Assembly: GCA_015067435.1 (NCBI GenBank)
Contig: SVMM01000014.1
Location: forward strand, 42,947 to 106,946
Reading direction: 5' to 3'
From: Oscillospiraceae bacterium
GTDB taxonomy: Bacteria > Bacillota > Clostridia > Oscillospirales > Oscillospiraceae
DNA length: 64,000 nucleotides
Notes under the pieces: generated by a model
The model's input: the letters and a program-made list of their open reading frames with translations, nothing else
What the model was told of the DNA's origin: nothing
Databases searched by the model: none
Translations under genes and position numbers: made by a program
Part shown: one piece after another, positions 26,974-35,463 of the stretch
Numbering within the stretch: the first letter of the stretch is position 1
Layout of the letters: each line of letters begins with the position of its first letter

Positions 26974-28455
26974 ATGTTTTGTCCGAGATGCGGAACCCAG
27001 ATCGCCATGGGCGCGAAATTCTGCCCCCGCTGCGGCACGCCGCTCGGCGCGGTACAGCCGCAGCTCCGCCAGGCCAGCCCGACACAGCAGTATCAGCCGT
27101 ACCGGCAGCCGCAGATCCGGCAAAGCATGCCGGCGCAGCCACAGTATGCGGCATATCAGTCGCAGGCGCGCCGCACGCGGAAAAAGCGCGGTTTTCTCAA
27201 GACCGCCGTCTCCGTGATCGCGTTCGTCATAGTGCTCAACATCGGCTCCAACGCGATCCTCACGCTGCTCCAGCCCACCTATGAAAACCCGCTCATCGTC
27301 GAAAACGGCAGCGTCGTCACCGGCACGACGGGCGGCGGTACAACGGGAATCACCGGCACGACGGGCGGCGGTACAACGGGAATCACCGGCACGACGGACG
27401 GCAGCTCCGGCAACACCGGCAATACCGGCAATACCGGCAATACCGGCAACACCGGCAATACCGGCAATACCGGCATCACAGGCAACACGGGCGGTGGCAG
27501 CACCGGCGGGATCGTCAACATCTTCAGCCAGCAGGAGAGTCCCAAATGGGTCGGGCTCCAGCCCGTGCCGGACGTCGATCCCGCCCCGCTGTACGACCGG
27601 CTGAACGAGGGTGAGAAGGCGATCTACGACGCGCTGAAGAACCACTTTGAGGGCGACGACAGCTACGACAATTGGCTGAACTACGACGGGCTGCTGGACG
27701 ACGTGTCCGAGGATCGGGCGATCTTCGCCTACTCGAACGACAACCCGTACATCGGCGACATCTTCGACTATCTGGAGCTGTACGTGCCCCAGCACTACTC
27801 CGACGGGAGCAACCGCTTCCGCTTCGACCCCATCCGCGACTACCGCAGCGACTACCGCGAGATGAAGGCGGAGGCGGAGCGCGTCGCCGCCTCGCTCTCC
27901 GGCTCCCGGAGCCAGATGGTGCGCCAGATCAACGACTATCTTGCCGACCGCAACGTCTACGTCAAGGGCGCGGAGGTGTGCCACAGCACCTACAGCGCGC
28001 TGATTCTCGGCGAGACGGTCTGCCAGGGCTACAGCGGGGCGTTCGCCGCGCTGTGCAACGAAGTGGGCATCCCCAACTACCTCGTGTGGGGCCACTCGCT
28101 CGACAGCAGCGGCGAGCCCACCGGCGGCCACGCGTGGAACATCGTGCAGCTGGAGGACGGCAACTGGTACGAGATCGATGTGACGTGGAACGACAGCGGC
28201 AGCGATTACGACTACTTCTGCATCCCCACCTCGCAGATCGAGGAGGATCACCGGCGCGACTACCTGATGTACGGCTGGGAAGACATTGTCCCCGTGACGC
28301 AGGAGCCGTCCGGCGACGCGCGCAGCACGTCCTCGCGCGCCCTGATCGGGGCGCTGCGCGGCATTGCCGACGCTCCGCACAACTTTGCCGACCTCTTTGA
28401 GCCGGAGATGCCCGCGGGCGACCTTGACCTCGGCGGAACAAAACACGTCGAGTGA
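26974..28455 (+). CDS. Zinc-ribbon, membrane-anchored transglutaminase-like protein
   Basis: This 493-residue protein has an N-terminal zinc ribbon (Cys3, Cys6, Cys17, Cys20 in CPRCG pairs) and a Gln/Pro-rich linker. One membrane helix follows (about 74-98), then a Gly/Thr/Asn tandem-repeat stalk (about 115-185). The C-terminal transglutaminase-like domain has a catalytic triad Cys350 (ETVCQGYSG), His386 (GGHAWN) and Asp402 (EIDVTW). Such domains can be proteases, amidases or cross-linkers. Topology suggests the ribbon inside and the catalytic domain outside. ATG 26974 follows AAAGGAGG. It leads the operon that also holds the ELAG-repeat and radical SAM genes. Confidence 0.85.
   Translation: MFCPRCGTQIAMGAKFCPRCGTPLGAVQPQLRQASPTQQYQPYRQPQIRQSMPAQPQYAAYQSQARRTRKKRGFLKTAVSVIAFVIVLNIGSNAILTLLQPTYENPLIVENGSVVTGTTGGGTTGITGTTGGGTTGITGTTDGSSGNTGNTGNTGNTGNTGNTGNTGITGNTGGGSTGGIVNIFSQQESPKWVGLQPVPDVDPAPLYDRLNEGEKAIYDALKNHFEGDDSYDNWLNYDGLLDDVSEDRAIFAYSNDNPYIGDIFDYLELYVPQHYSDGSNRFRFDPIRDYRSDYREMKAEAERVAASLSGSRSQMVRQINDYLADRNVYVKGAEVCHSTYSALILGETVCQGYSGAFAALCNEVGIPNYLVWGHSLDSSGEPTGGHAWNIVQLEDGNWYEIDVTWNDSGSDYDYFCIPTSQIEEDHRRDYLMYGWEDIVPVTQEPSGDARSTSSRALIGALRGIADAPHNFADLFEPEMPAGDLDLGGTKHVE
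27319..27397 (+). repeat. 33-bp in-frame tandem repeat
   Basis: Two full copies (27319-27351, 27352-27384) and a partial third encode Thr/Gly-rich sequence in the stalk. Confidence 0.75.
27412..27474 (+). repeat. 9-bp in-frame tandem repeat (seven AAYACCGGC units)
   Basis: Seven consecutive 9-bp units encode (Asn-Thr-Gly)7 in the stalk of the transglutaminase-like protein. Confidence 0.85.
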
Positions 28456-28515
28456 CCGTCTGAACAACTATAGAGGAAGCATCCACCATCGTGCCATACA
28501 ACAGGAGGTATCGCC

Positions 28516-29046
28516 ATGCTGGGCAGAGCGAAATGCAAAATATTGAAGGAGATCCGCCAGAAGATCGCGGATGAGAACGACATCCCCTACGTCACGCGGG
28601 AGTGCACCTATCAGGGTGACTGCTCCGGCACCTGCCCGCGCTGTGAGAGCGAGCTGCGCTATTTGGAGCGCGAGCTGGAGGCGCGGCAGCGTGTGGGCAA
28701 GGCGGTGGCGGTAACGGCGCTGTGCGCCGGACTCGCGCTGGGCGCGAGCGGCTGCGACGAGGACGGCTACACCACGGAGCTCGCGGGCGCGCCGGAGGCG
28801 CCCCCGATCGAGCAGATCGCCAACCCCGACGGCACCGTCAAGACCGACGGCGCGGGACAGACGTCCGCAACCGTCGTGCCGGACGCGCCGGAGCCGGAGC
28901 TGGCGGGCGCGCTGGAGCCGGAACCGGAGGATATCATTGAGCTCGCCGGCGACGTCGAGTACATCCCCCCGGAGGACGAGGGCGAGGACGAGATCGAGGA
29001 GCTTGCCGGCGACGTCGAGGCCCCGGCGCGCGAGACGGATGACTGA
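28516..29046 (+). CDS. Cys-rich small protein with repeated ELAG motifs (putative radical SAM substrate)
   Basis: This 176-residue protein is not assigned to a named family. Residues 1-60 form a basic helix (KILKEIRQKIADENDIPYV) followed by four Cys (30, 36, 40, 43; CTYQGDCSGTCPRC), a possible metal or Fe-S knot. Residues 60-79 are hydrophobic and end in LGASGC, which looks like a lipobox or membrane turn at Cys80. The rest is acidic and Pro-rich with four ELAG motifs (88, 128, 142, 162). The last two are ELAGDVE. Its stop overlaps the radical SAM start by 8 nt, so both are translated together. A precursor peptide with several core units is one reading. A structural partner is another. The ribosome site AGGAGGT is near perfect. 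Confidence 0.8.
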   Translation: MLGRAKCKILKEIRQKIADENDIPYVTRECTYQGDCSGTCPRCESELRYLERELEARQRVGKAVAVTALCAGLALGASGCDEDGYTTELAGAPEAPPIEQIANPDGTVKTDGAGQTSATVVPDAPEPELAGALEPEPEDIIELAGDVEYIPPEDEGEDEIEELAGDVEAPARETDD

Positions 29047-29665
29047 TCCCACCTACCCCCTGCTCAAGATCTCGCGGCACCGCATGGGCATCGACGGCAA
29101 GGGCGTCACGACGCTGGTCGCCGGCGCGGGGTGTCCCCTGCGCTGCCGCTGGTGCATCAACCAAAGGCTGCTCGCGCGCGACCGATCGACGCCCGTCACG
29201 GCGCAGGAGCTCTTTGCGCGCGTGCGCATCGACGACCTCTACTTCCGCGCCACGGGCGGCGGCGTGACCTTCGGCGGCGGCGAAGCGCTGCTGCACGCGC
29301 CGTTTTTCGCGGCGTTCCGCGCCGCGTGCGGCGGCGCGTGGCATCTGTGCGCGGAGACGAGCCTTGCCGTGCCGCGCGAGAACGTGGCGCTCGCGGCGGA
29401 GAGCATCGACGAATTCATCGTCGACTGCAAGGAGACCGACCCCGAGATCTACCGCGCGTACACCGGCGGGGACGAGGCGCGGATGGAGGAAAACCTCCGC
29501 TTCCTGCTGGATACTGCCGGACCGGAGCGCGTCGTCGTACGCGTGCCGCTCATCCCGGAATACAACACGCCGCAACAGCGGCAAAAAAGCGTCGAGCGGC
29601 TTCGTGCCATGGGCGTGACGCGGCTCGACGTCTTTTCCTATGTCCGCAGGAAGGATATGCAGTAA
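29039..29665 (+). CDS. Small radical SAM enzyme (glycyl-radical-activase-like)
   Basis: This 208-residue radical SAM protein has the cluster motif C-x3-C-x2-C at Cys32, Cys36, Cys39 (CPLRCRWC) and the SAM-binding GGG motif in GGGVTFGGGEAL (the GGE motif). It lacks a SPASM or twitch extension and the extra ferredoxin insert of pyruvate-formate-lyase activases. It resembles the short activase-like group, yet no glycyl radical enzyme gene lies nearby. ATG 29039 overlaps the end of the ELAG-repeat gene, which points to that protein as substrate or partner. The chemistry is unknown. Confidence 0.85.
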   Translation: MTDPTYPLLKISRHRMGIDGKGVTTLVAGAGCPLRCRWCINQRLLARDRSTPVTAQELFARVRIDDLYFRATGGGVTFGGGEALLHAPFFAAFRAACGGAWHLCAETSLAVPRENVALAAESIDEFIVDCKETDPEIYRAYTGGDEARMEENLRFLLDTAGPERVVVRVPLIPEYNTPQQRQKSVERLRAMGVTRLDVFSYVRRKDMQ

Positions 29666-29689
29666 CGACCGCTATAAGGAGGCTTCGCC

Positions 29690-30460
29690 ATGTTCTGTCC
29701 AAATTGCGGCGCCGAGTCGCCCGACGACGCGCGCTTCTGCGTCAACTGCGGCACGCCGTTTGACGCCGCGCCTGCCGCACCCGGCGCGCAGGAAACGCCG
29801 CTGGACGGGTCATACGTGCCGGAAGCCCCCGGCGCTCCGCCGCCGCAGAGGCCCTCGCCGAACATCGAGCTGTGCGCCGACGGGGTCTACCGCTGGTTCT
29901 ACCCGTTCGACATGCTGCGAAATCCTGTGATCCTCTTCACCGTGTGGAAGGTGCTCGGCATCTCGTTCGGCATCGTCTACGCCTTCGTCGTGCTCGTCAA
30001 CCTGTTTGGCGGATCGGGGCTGGACGGCCTCGGCGAGCTGACGCTGGGCTTCGGCATCCTGATCGCGGTGTTTCTGGTGATCGGCTTTCTCGCCTATCTG
30101 ATTGTGGCGAAAATGTACGGCTGGCGCTATCTGGTGATCTTCGAGATGAACGAGGACGGCGTCCGGCACATCCAGATGCCGGAGCAGTTTGAGAGGGCGC
30201 AGGCGCTCGCGCTGATCTCCCTTCTGGCGGCGCGAAGCAGTCCGGGCGCCGTCGGCACGGGGCTGCTTGCGGCGTCCAAGAGCGAATCCTATGTCCGCTT
30301 CGGCCACGTGCGCGGCGTGCGGATCTTGCGCCGCAGCGGCACGATCAAGATCAACGAGCGGCTGGAGCACTCGCAGGTCTACGCCCAGCCGGAGGACTTC
30401 GACTTTGTGCAAGATTATATCCTCTCCCACATCCCGCCCACGACAAAGGTGCGCGGATAA
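29690..30460 (+). CDS. Zinc-ribbon membrane protein, unknown function
   Basis: This 256-residue protein has an N-terminal zinc ribbon (CPNCG and CVNCG pairs), a Pro/Ala linker (about 25-55) and two membrane segments (about 80-105 and 115-140). The cytoplasmic C-terminal domain of about 110 residues contains YVRFGHVRGVRILRRSGTIK. It shares the ribbon-linker-membrane plan with the first gene of the operon and lies 24 bp after the radical SAM gene. It is probably part of the same system, but no activity can be assigned. Confidence 0.75.
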   Translation: MFCPNCGAESPDDARFCVNCGTPFDAAPAAPGAQETPLDGSYVPEAPGAPPPQRPSPNIELCADGVYRWFYPFDMLRNPVILFTVWKVLGISFGIVYAFVVLVNLFGGSGLDGLGELTLGFGILIAVFLVIGFLAYLIVAKMYGWRYLVIFEMNEDGVRHIQMPEQFERAQALALISLLAARSSPGAVGTGLLAASKSESYVRFGHVRGVRILRRSGTIKINERLEHSQVYAQPEDFDFVQDYILSHIPPTTKVRG

Positions 30461-30496
30461 GGGAGGTATCACGGCCGAAAAATCGCGCACCGCGCG

Positions 30497-30545
30497 AAAA
30501 ACGTGGAAAAGCGGAGCTTTTGCCCCGCTTTTCCACGTTTTTTCT
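30497..30545. terminator. Bidirectional hairpin terminator
   Basis: An 18-bp stem (30497-30514 with 30525-30542) with A and T tracts on either side ends both the zinc-ribbon operon and the aldo/keto reductase gene. Confidence 0.88.
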
Positions 30546-30547
30546 TC

Positions 30548-31681
30548 TTATGCTTCCTTCTTCTGTCCGAACAGTTCCGCCGCCGCGGCAAGCTGGTTGC
30601 GAATGGCGATGTGCTGGGGACATGCCTCCTCGCATTGGCCGCAGCGGATACACTCCACGGCGTGCTTGCGACCGTGGCCGCCCACCTGCCAGCCCTCGCG
30701 GCTCTTCGCCCGTGCCAGATCGCCGTAGAGCGTGTAGATATTCACCGCCTCGAACGTGCCGGAGACGCCGATCTCCATCGGGCAGACCTTGGCGCAGTAG
30801 TTGCAGTTCGTGCAGGGGATCAGCGGGATCTTCGCCAGTTCCTCCCGCGCCCGCTCCACCGTGGCGCGCTGCGCCTCGCCGAGTCCGGCGAAGTCCTTCA
30901 TGTAGGAGAGGTTATCCTCCATCTGCTCCATGCTGCTCATGCCGGAGAGCACCACCAGCACGCCCGGCAGGCTCGCGGCGAAGCGGATGCCCCACGAGGC
31001 GGCGGAGCTCTCCGGCTCCGCGCCGCGCAGCACGCGAAGGACGCTCTCCGGCGGGTTCGCCAGAAGCCCGCCCTTGACCGGCTCCATTACGACGATGGGG
31101 ATGTTGTGGCGGCGCGCGGTCTCGTACACGCCGCGCGACTGGATGGCGGGGTTCTCCCAGTCGGCATAGTTGAGCTGGAGCTGCACGAACTCCATCTCCG
31201 GGTGCGCGCTCAGGATGGATTCCAGCTCCTCCGGCGTGGAGTGGAACGAGAAGCCGATGTGGCGGATCTTGCCCTCCGCCTTCTTCTCCCGAACGAACGA
31301 CCACAAATCGAAATCGTCGAAGAAATGCGTGCGCCCCTCGCCGAGATTGTGCAGCAGATAGTTGTCGAAGTAGCCCGCGCCGGTCTGCCGCAGGGAGTCC
31401 TCAAACTGCTTTTCCGCGTCCGCGCGCGTCTTGCACTTGATCCACGCCGCCAGCTTTGTCGCCAGCTGGAAGCTCTCACGCGGATAGCGCTTGACGAGCG
31501 CCTGCCGCACGGCGTCCTCCGAGCCGGGGTACGCCCACGCGGTGTCGAAGTAGGTGAAGCCCGCGTCCATAAAGCGGTCGACCATGCGCTTTGTCTCCTC
31601 GATATCAATTGCGCCGTCCTTCTTCGGCAGACGCATCATGCCGAAGCCCAGCTTCTGAATGTCACGCTCAAAAAAACTCAT
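30548..31681 (-). CDS. Aldo/keto reductase with C-terminal 2[4Fe-4S] ferredoxin domain
   Basis: This 377-residue cytoplasmic oxidoreductase has an aldo/keto reductase barrel (about 1-270) with LGFGMMRLP at the start and the catalytic Asp/Tyr in DTAWAYPGSED. The C-terminal ferredoxin-type domain has two cluster motifs (CTNCNYCAKVCP and CIRCGQCEEACP). The fusion is common in anaerobes and suggests electron exchange with ferredoxin as well as NAD(P)H. ATG 31681 is chosen because the typical AKR N-terminus starts there and GAGGAAG precedes it. The substrate is unknown. Confidence 0.9.
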   Translation of the reverse strand: MSFFERDIQKLGFGMMRLPKKDGAIDIEETKRMVDRFMDAGFTYFDTAWAYPGSEDAVRQALVKRYPRESFQLATKLAAWIKCKTRADAEKQFEDSLRQTGAGYFDNYLLHNLGEGRTHFFDDFDLWSFVREKKAEGKIRHIGFSFHSTPEELESILSAHPEMEFVQLQLNYADWENPAIQSRGVYETARRHNIPIVVMEPVKGGLLANPPESVLRVLRGAEPESSAASWGIRFAASLPGVLVVLSGMSSMEQMEDNLSYMKDFAGLGEAQRATVERAREELAKIPLIPCTNCNYCAKVCPMEIGVSGTFEAVNIYTLYGDLARAKSREGWQVGGHGRKHAVECIRCGQCEEACPQHIAIRNQLAAAAELFGQKKEA

Positions 31682-31711
31682 GCGCTCTTCCTCGCTTTCC
31701 TTTTTTGTGAC

Positions 31712-31744
31712 GCGCCGAGCCTGCCGCAGGGGCAGGCTCGGCGC
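31712..31744 (-). terminator. Hairpin after the SLH surface-protein gene
   Basis: A 14-bp GC-rich stem (31712-31725 with 31731-31744) just after the stop at 31756. On the minus strand no T run follows, so it may only protect the 3' end or pause transcription. Confidence 0.5.
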
Positions 31745-31755
31745 AAATTGTCCGG

Positions 31756-34700
31756 TTATGCGTAAGCGCGCTGGAGGAATGTCACGATGTGGCCGCGGTT
31801 GCAGATCGTATCCGGCTCGAAGCGCGGATTTCCGTTGGCGTCGCTGCCGGTGCCGCTGGTAATGTTCTTCGACACCGCCCACGCGACCGCGGCGGCCTGC
31901 TCGGTGCCGGGCGTCACGTCGCTGAACGAACTGGGCTGCGCGTCGGGCTTGCCGGCGAGCTTCCACATGTAGATGACCGCCTCCGCGCGGGTGCAGTCCG
32001 TAAATGCCCCCTCGAAGGTCGTGCCGGTGATGAGGCCCTTCTCATACGCCCAGATTGCCGCGTTGTAGAAATAATCCGTCTCCTTGATGTTGGTGAACGG
32101 GTTGCGGATGGTCGGCACGGGGCTGCCCTGCGAGCGCCACAGGAACGTAAGGATGTGCGCGGTCTTGCAGATGGTCGTGGGCTCGAAGGTCTCCTGTCCC
32201 GCGCTGTTCTTGCCCATGCCGTTCGTGATGCCGCGGCTGACCGCCCACTGCACGGACAGACCGTACCACGCGCTGGGATCCACGTCGGCGAAGGTGATGT
32301 TCAGCGGCGTGGTGTTCGTGCTTACGCGGATATAGAGCGTGCCGTTGCCGAGGTTGTTGTCGGCGCTGTTGTAGATGGTGAAGGGGATGCTGTAGTCGCC
32401 CGCCGTGCCGGTGGGAACGAAGCAGAGCTTGCCGAGCTCGGCCTGCGTGATGGCGTAGCTGGCGAGCGTCGCGTGGCTCTCGTCGCGGAACAGGCCGCCG
32501 ACGCTGCTGTTCGTCAAGCCGAAGCGGATGTAGCTCCAGTTGCCGCCCATGGCGTTGGTGATGGCGGAGTTCAGCAGGTTGCTGCCCACCGTGCCGTCCG
32601 ACGCGGTCTTGGAGAAGACGTAGGGCTGCGTCCCCGTGAGGCTCAGCGCGGCGGTCACGGAACCGGCGTTGACGTTGACGATCACGCTGCCCGAGAGCGT
32701 ATTGCTGCCGTAGGTCAGCGTGTAGGGTACGCTGAAGGTGCCCGCGGCGACGGTGTCCGTGTACATGTCGATGTACTCGGAGAGGGTGTAGTTCGTGTTC
32801 GCCTTGATCGGCGCGCCGTTCTTCAGGCGCATCACCGCGACGGCGTTGTTGCCCGTGGAACCGAAGCGGATCGTCGCGCTGTCGGGCAGGTTCGCGCCAT
32901 AGACGCTGCGGTACTGGGACTTCATCGCGTCAGAGGTGCCCGTGCCGCGATAGGGCACGCCGATGGTCGTGGAGACGCTGGGGCTGTAGGTGTTGTTCCG
33001 GTTCGTCACCGTGACGGTGCAGCCGCGGTAGACCTCCACGCCGTTGCGGTCGGTCACGGTGGCGTAGACCGTCGCCGTGCCCATCGTGCCGGAGGTCTTC
33101 ACCGTCGCGGTGGTGCCGTTGCCGGTGACGGAGGCGATGTTGACGTTCGTCGACGCCCAGACGACGTTGTAGTAGACGTTGGACGGCGAGACGGACACGC
33201 TCAGCGTCTGGTTGCTGTAGGTGGCAAGCGTCATGCTGCTCTGGCTGATCGTCACGTCGACGTTGGAGCTGCGGATATAGATGTCCAGCGTGCCCTGGAG
33301 CACATTGCCCCGATAGCTCAGCTTGTAGGGCAGGGAGTACGTACCGGTGGCAAGCGCCTCAAAGTAAGAGCTGATGAACTCGCTGAACGCGTAGTTGACG
33401 TTCGTGCGCACCGGCGAGCCGTCCGACTGGCGCAGGACGCCGTAGCGGGAGTTGCCCAGCGAGCTGAAGCTGATCTTCGCGTCGCCGCTGACCAGCGAGT
33501 AGCCGTACACGTTGCGGAACTGCTTCGCCATGCTGTCCGAGGGGCCGGTGCCGTAGTAATCGGAGCCGACAGTCACGGTCAGCGTGGGATTGTAGATCGC
33601 GGAGCTGGTCACATACACCGTGCAGGTGCACTTGACGCTGCCGCCGGCGCTGCCGGTCACGACGGCGGTAATTACGGCGCTGCCGGTCACGCCCTGCGAG
33701 GTGAGCGTGATGGACGGGCCGCTGCCGTAAAAGCTGACGATGTTGGTGTTGCTGCTCGTCCACTTCACGGTGTACGCCGCGTTGCTCGGCGCGACGTTGA
33801 CGCTGAGCGTGCGGGAGCTGTACGTCGCCATATCCAGCGAATTGCTGCTGATCGTCGCGCCGGTGACGGCCGCGCCGCCGGAGGCGTTGATCGTGAGGTT
33901 GCCGCTGATCGTGTTTCCGCCGTCCGTGAGGGTGTAGGGCGTGGTGAACGTGCCGTTCGCGACGGCGAGGAAGTACAGCGCCTGCGCGCTGTTGTAGGTG
34001 ATGCTCTCGTTCGCCTTGATCTGGTTGCCGTTCGCGGCGCGGATCATGCCCACGCTGCTGTTCGGCGCGGAGAAGCTCATGACGGCGCCGCCGCTGACCG
34101 CCGTTCCGAACTTCGCCTTGAACTCCGATGCAATGTTGCCGGCGATCGTGGTCAGGGGCAGGTTGCTGCCGACGGTGGCGCTGGCGCTCGCATTGTACGA
34201 GGCGCTGCCGCCCGTCACGGTGACGACCGCGCTCACGGTCTTCACCGTGTTGGTCTTGGTGTCGAGCACGTCGCAGCTGACGGTCGCCGAGCCGATGCCG
34301 CCGGCAGTCACCGTCGCGACCGCGCCGTTGCCGGAAACCGCGACCTTGTTGGAGTTTGAATACCAGTTGTAGCTGTAGTTGCTGTTCTGGCCGCTGCCGC
34401 CCGTCGCGCTGACGGACAGCGAGGAGGTGCCGCCGACGGCGAGCGTGACCGTCTCGGGCGCAATGGCTGCGTTCAGCGGCGTGACGTTGCCTTCCACCTT
34501 CACGTTCCACTTGTCACTGTCGAAGTTGGAGCGGTCCGCCACGTCGTACACGGTCAGCGTCACGCTGCCGGTGCCGACGTCCATGCCGTAGATGGTGGCG
34601 GCGTTGTCCGATTTGCTCTGGATCGCCGCGGTGCCTTCATAGCTCCACACATAGTCGTATTCGCCGCTGCCGCCGGAAACATGCGCGGTGACAAGCTGCG

Positions 34701-35391
34701 TCGCGCCCGCGCTGATCGTGATGTTTCCGCCGCCGGTAACGGAGACGGGGATCTGCTGGTTCTTGACGGTAACGCGGCACTGGGCGGAGGCGGCCTCGCT
34801 GCCGTCCTCGCGGTAGGCGACCGCGGTGATGACGGTCGAGCCCGCCTTCCGCGCGGTTACGACGGCGGAGGTATTGTTGCCGGAGACCGTGGCGGCCACG
34901 TCGTCGCTGCTCCGCCAATCCCAGCTCGCCACATCCGACTCGCTCCCTGCGCTGAACCGGACGTTCAGCGTTTCGCTCTCGGTGGAGTTCAGGGTCAGCG
35001 TCGCCGGATCGATGCCGATCGTCACCTGCGTCTGGGGCTGCGGCTTTTCGATAATGGAGATCGTCCACGTCTCCTCGCCGACAGTAATGACCGGCGCGGT
35101 AGGCTCGGCGCCCGCCGTGGGGTCGGGCGCCACGTTCCGCGTCACCGTCACGGTGACGGTGGTGCTGCCCGGACGCTCCGCGGTGACCGTCGCCCGGTTC
35201 CCGTTCGAGGCAACCGAGACAAACGGCTCGCCGCCGGACCACGTATAGTTGTCGCCCTCCAGCGACGTGGTCAGAACGGTGCTCTCGTCCGTCTGGAGAT
35301 TGACCACGTCGTTGCCGGCAAGCGCCGTTACGCTCATGGACAAAAGCATGGCGACGGTCAACAGTACTGCCAGAATACGCTTTCCCTTCAT
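31756..35391 (-). CDS. Large Ig-like/SLH surface protein
   Basis: This 1211-residue secreted protein has a signal peptide (about 1-26, ending SVTALAG). Ig-like beta domains follow (about 30-390; repeated VTVTVTR, SAVVTARKAGSTVITAV), then three long homologous repeats (about 390-1000), each opening with a TVGS/TIGV-Y/L block and a Y-x-S-Y/E-x-I region and closing with an Ig-like unit. Three SLH domains end the protein (about 1035-1211; FADVDPSAWYGLSVQWAVSR, FTNIKETDYFYNAAIWAYEK, FSDVTPGTEQAAAVAWAVSK), which anchor it to the cell-wall polymer. It is probably an S-layer or adhesive component. ATG 35391 has AGAGGA upstream. A TTG two codons earlier is less likely. Confidence 0.9.
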   Translation of the reverse strand: MKGKRILAVLLTVAMLLSMSVTALAGNDVVNLQTDESTVLTTSLEGDNYTWSGGEPFVSVASNGNRATVTAERPGSTTVTVTVTRNVAPDPTAGAEPTAPVITVGEETWTISIIEKPQPQTQVTIGIDPATLTLNSTESETLNVRFSAGSESDVASWDWRSSDDVAATVSGNNTSAVVTARKAGSTVITAVAYREDGSEAASAQCRVTVKNQQIPVSVTGGGNITISAGATQLVTAHVSGGSGEYDYVWSYEGTAAIQSKSDNAATIYGMDVGTGSVTLTVYDVADRSNFDSDKWNVKVEGNVTPLNAAIAPETVTLAVGGTSSLSVSATGGSGQNSNYSYNWYSNSNKVAVSGNGAVATVTAGGIGSATVSCDVLDTKTNTVKTVSAVVTVTGGSASYNASASATVGSNLPLTTIAGNIASEFKAKFGTAVSGGAVMSFSAPNSSVGMIRAANGNQIKANESITYNSAQALYFLAVANGTFTTPYTLTDGGNTISGNLTINASGGAAVTGATISSNSLDMATYSSRTLSVNVAPSNAAYTVKWTSSNTNIVSFYGSGPSITLTSQGVTGSAVITAVVTGSAGGSVKCTCTVYVTSSAIYNPTLTVTVGSDYYGTGPSDSMAKQFRNVYGYSLVSGDAKISFSSLGNSRYGVLRQSDGSPVRTNVNYAFSEFISSYFEALATGTYSLPYKLSYRGNVLQGTLDIYIRSSNVDVTISQSSMTLATYSNQTLSVSVSPSNVYYNVVWASTNVNIASVTGNGTTATVKTSGTMGTATVYATVTDRNGVEVYRGCTVTVTNRNNTYSPSVSTTIGVPYRGTGTSDAMKSQYRSVYGANLPDSATIRFGSTGNNAVAVMRLKNGAPIKANTNYTLSEYIDMYTDTVAAGTFSVPYTLTYGSNTLSGSVIVNVNAGSVTAALSLTGTQPYVFSKTASDGTVGSNLLNSAITNAMGGNWSYIRFGLTNSSVGGLFRDESHATLASYAITQAELGKLCFVPTGTAGDYSIPFTIYNSADNNLGNGTLYIRVSTNTTPLNITFADVDPSAWYGLSVQWAVSRGITNGMGKNSAGQETFEPTTICKTAHILTFLWRSQGSPVPTIRNPFTNIKETDYFYNAAIWAYEKGLITGTTFEGAFTDCTRAEAVIYMWKLAGKPDAQPSSFSDVTPGTEQAAAVAWAVSKNITSGTGSDANGNPRFEPDTICNRGHIVTFLQRAYA

Positions 35392-35463
35392 GTGCAAATC
35401 CTCTTCTTTCGCATGATTTCTATATCCACACGGGCGGCGGAGCGCCCCCCGCGCAGCTTTCCC

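Noticed and set aside
27412..27474. The 9-bp repeats as a possible CRISPR or iteron array
   Set aside because: Units are directly adjacent without spacers, stay in frame inside a gene and encode Asn-Thr-Gly.
29039..29665. The radical SAM gene as activase of NrdD or a formate-lyase
   Set aside because: A proper nrdG sits beside nrdD at 60314-61012, and no glycyl radical enzyme lies near 29 kb.
31789..34359. An 856-codon open frame on the plus strand opposite the SLH protein gene
   Set aside because: Antisense to a protein with clear signal peptide and SLH domains. Composition is that of a GC-driven shadow frame.
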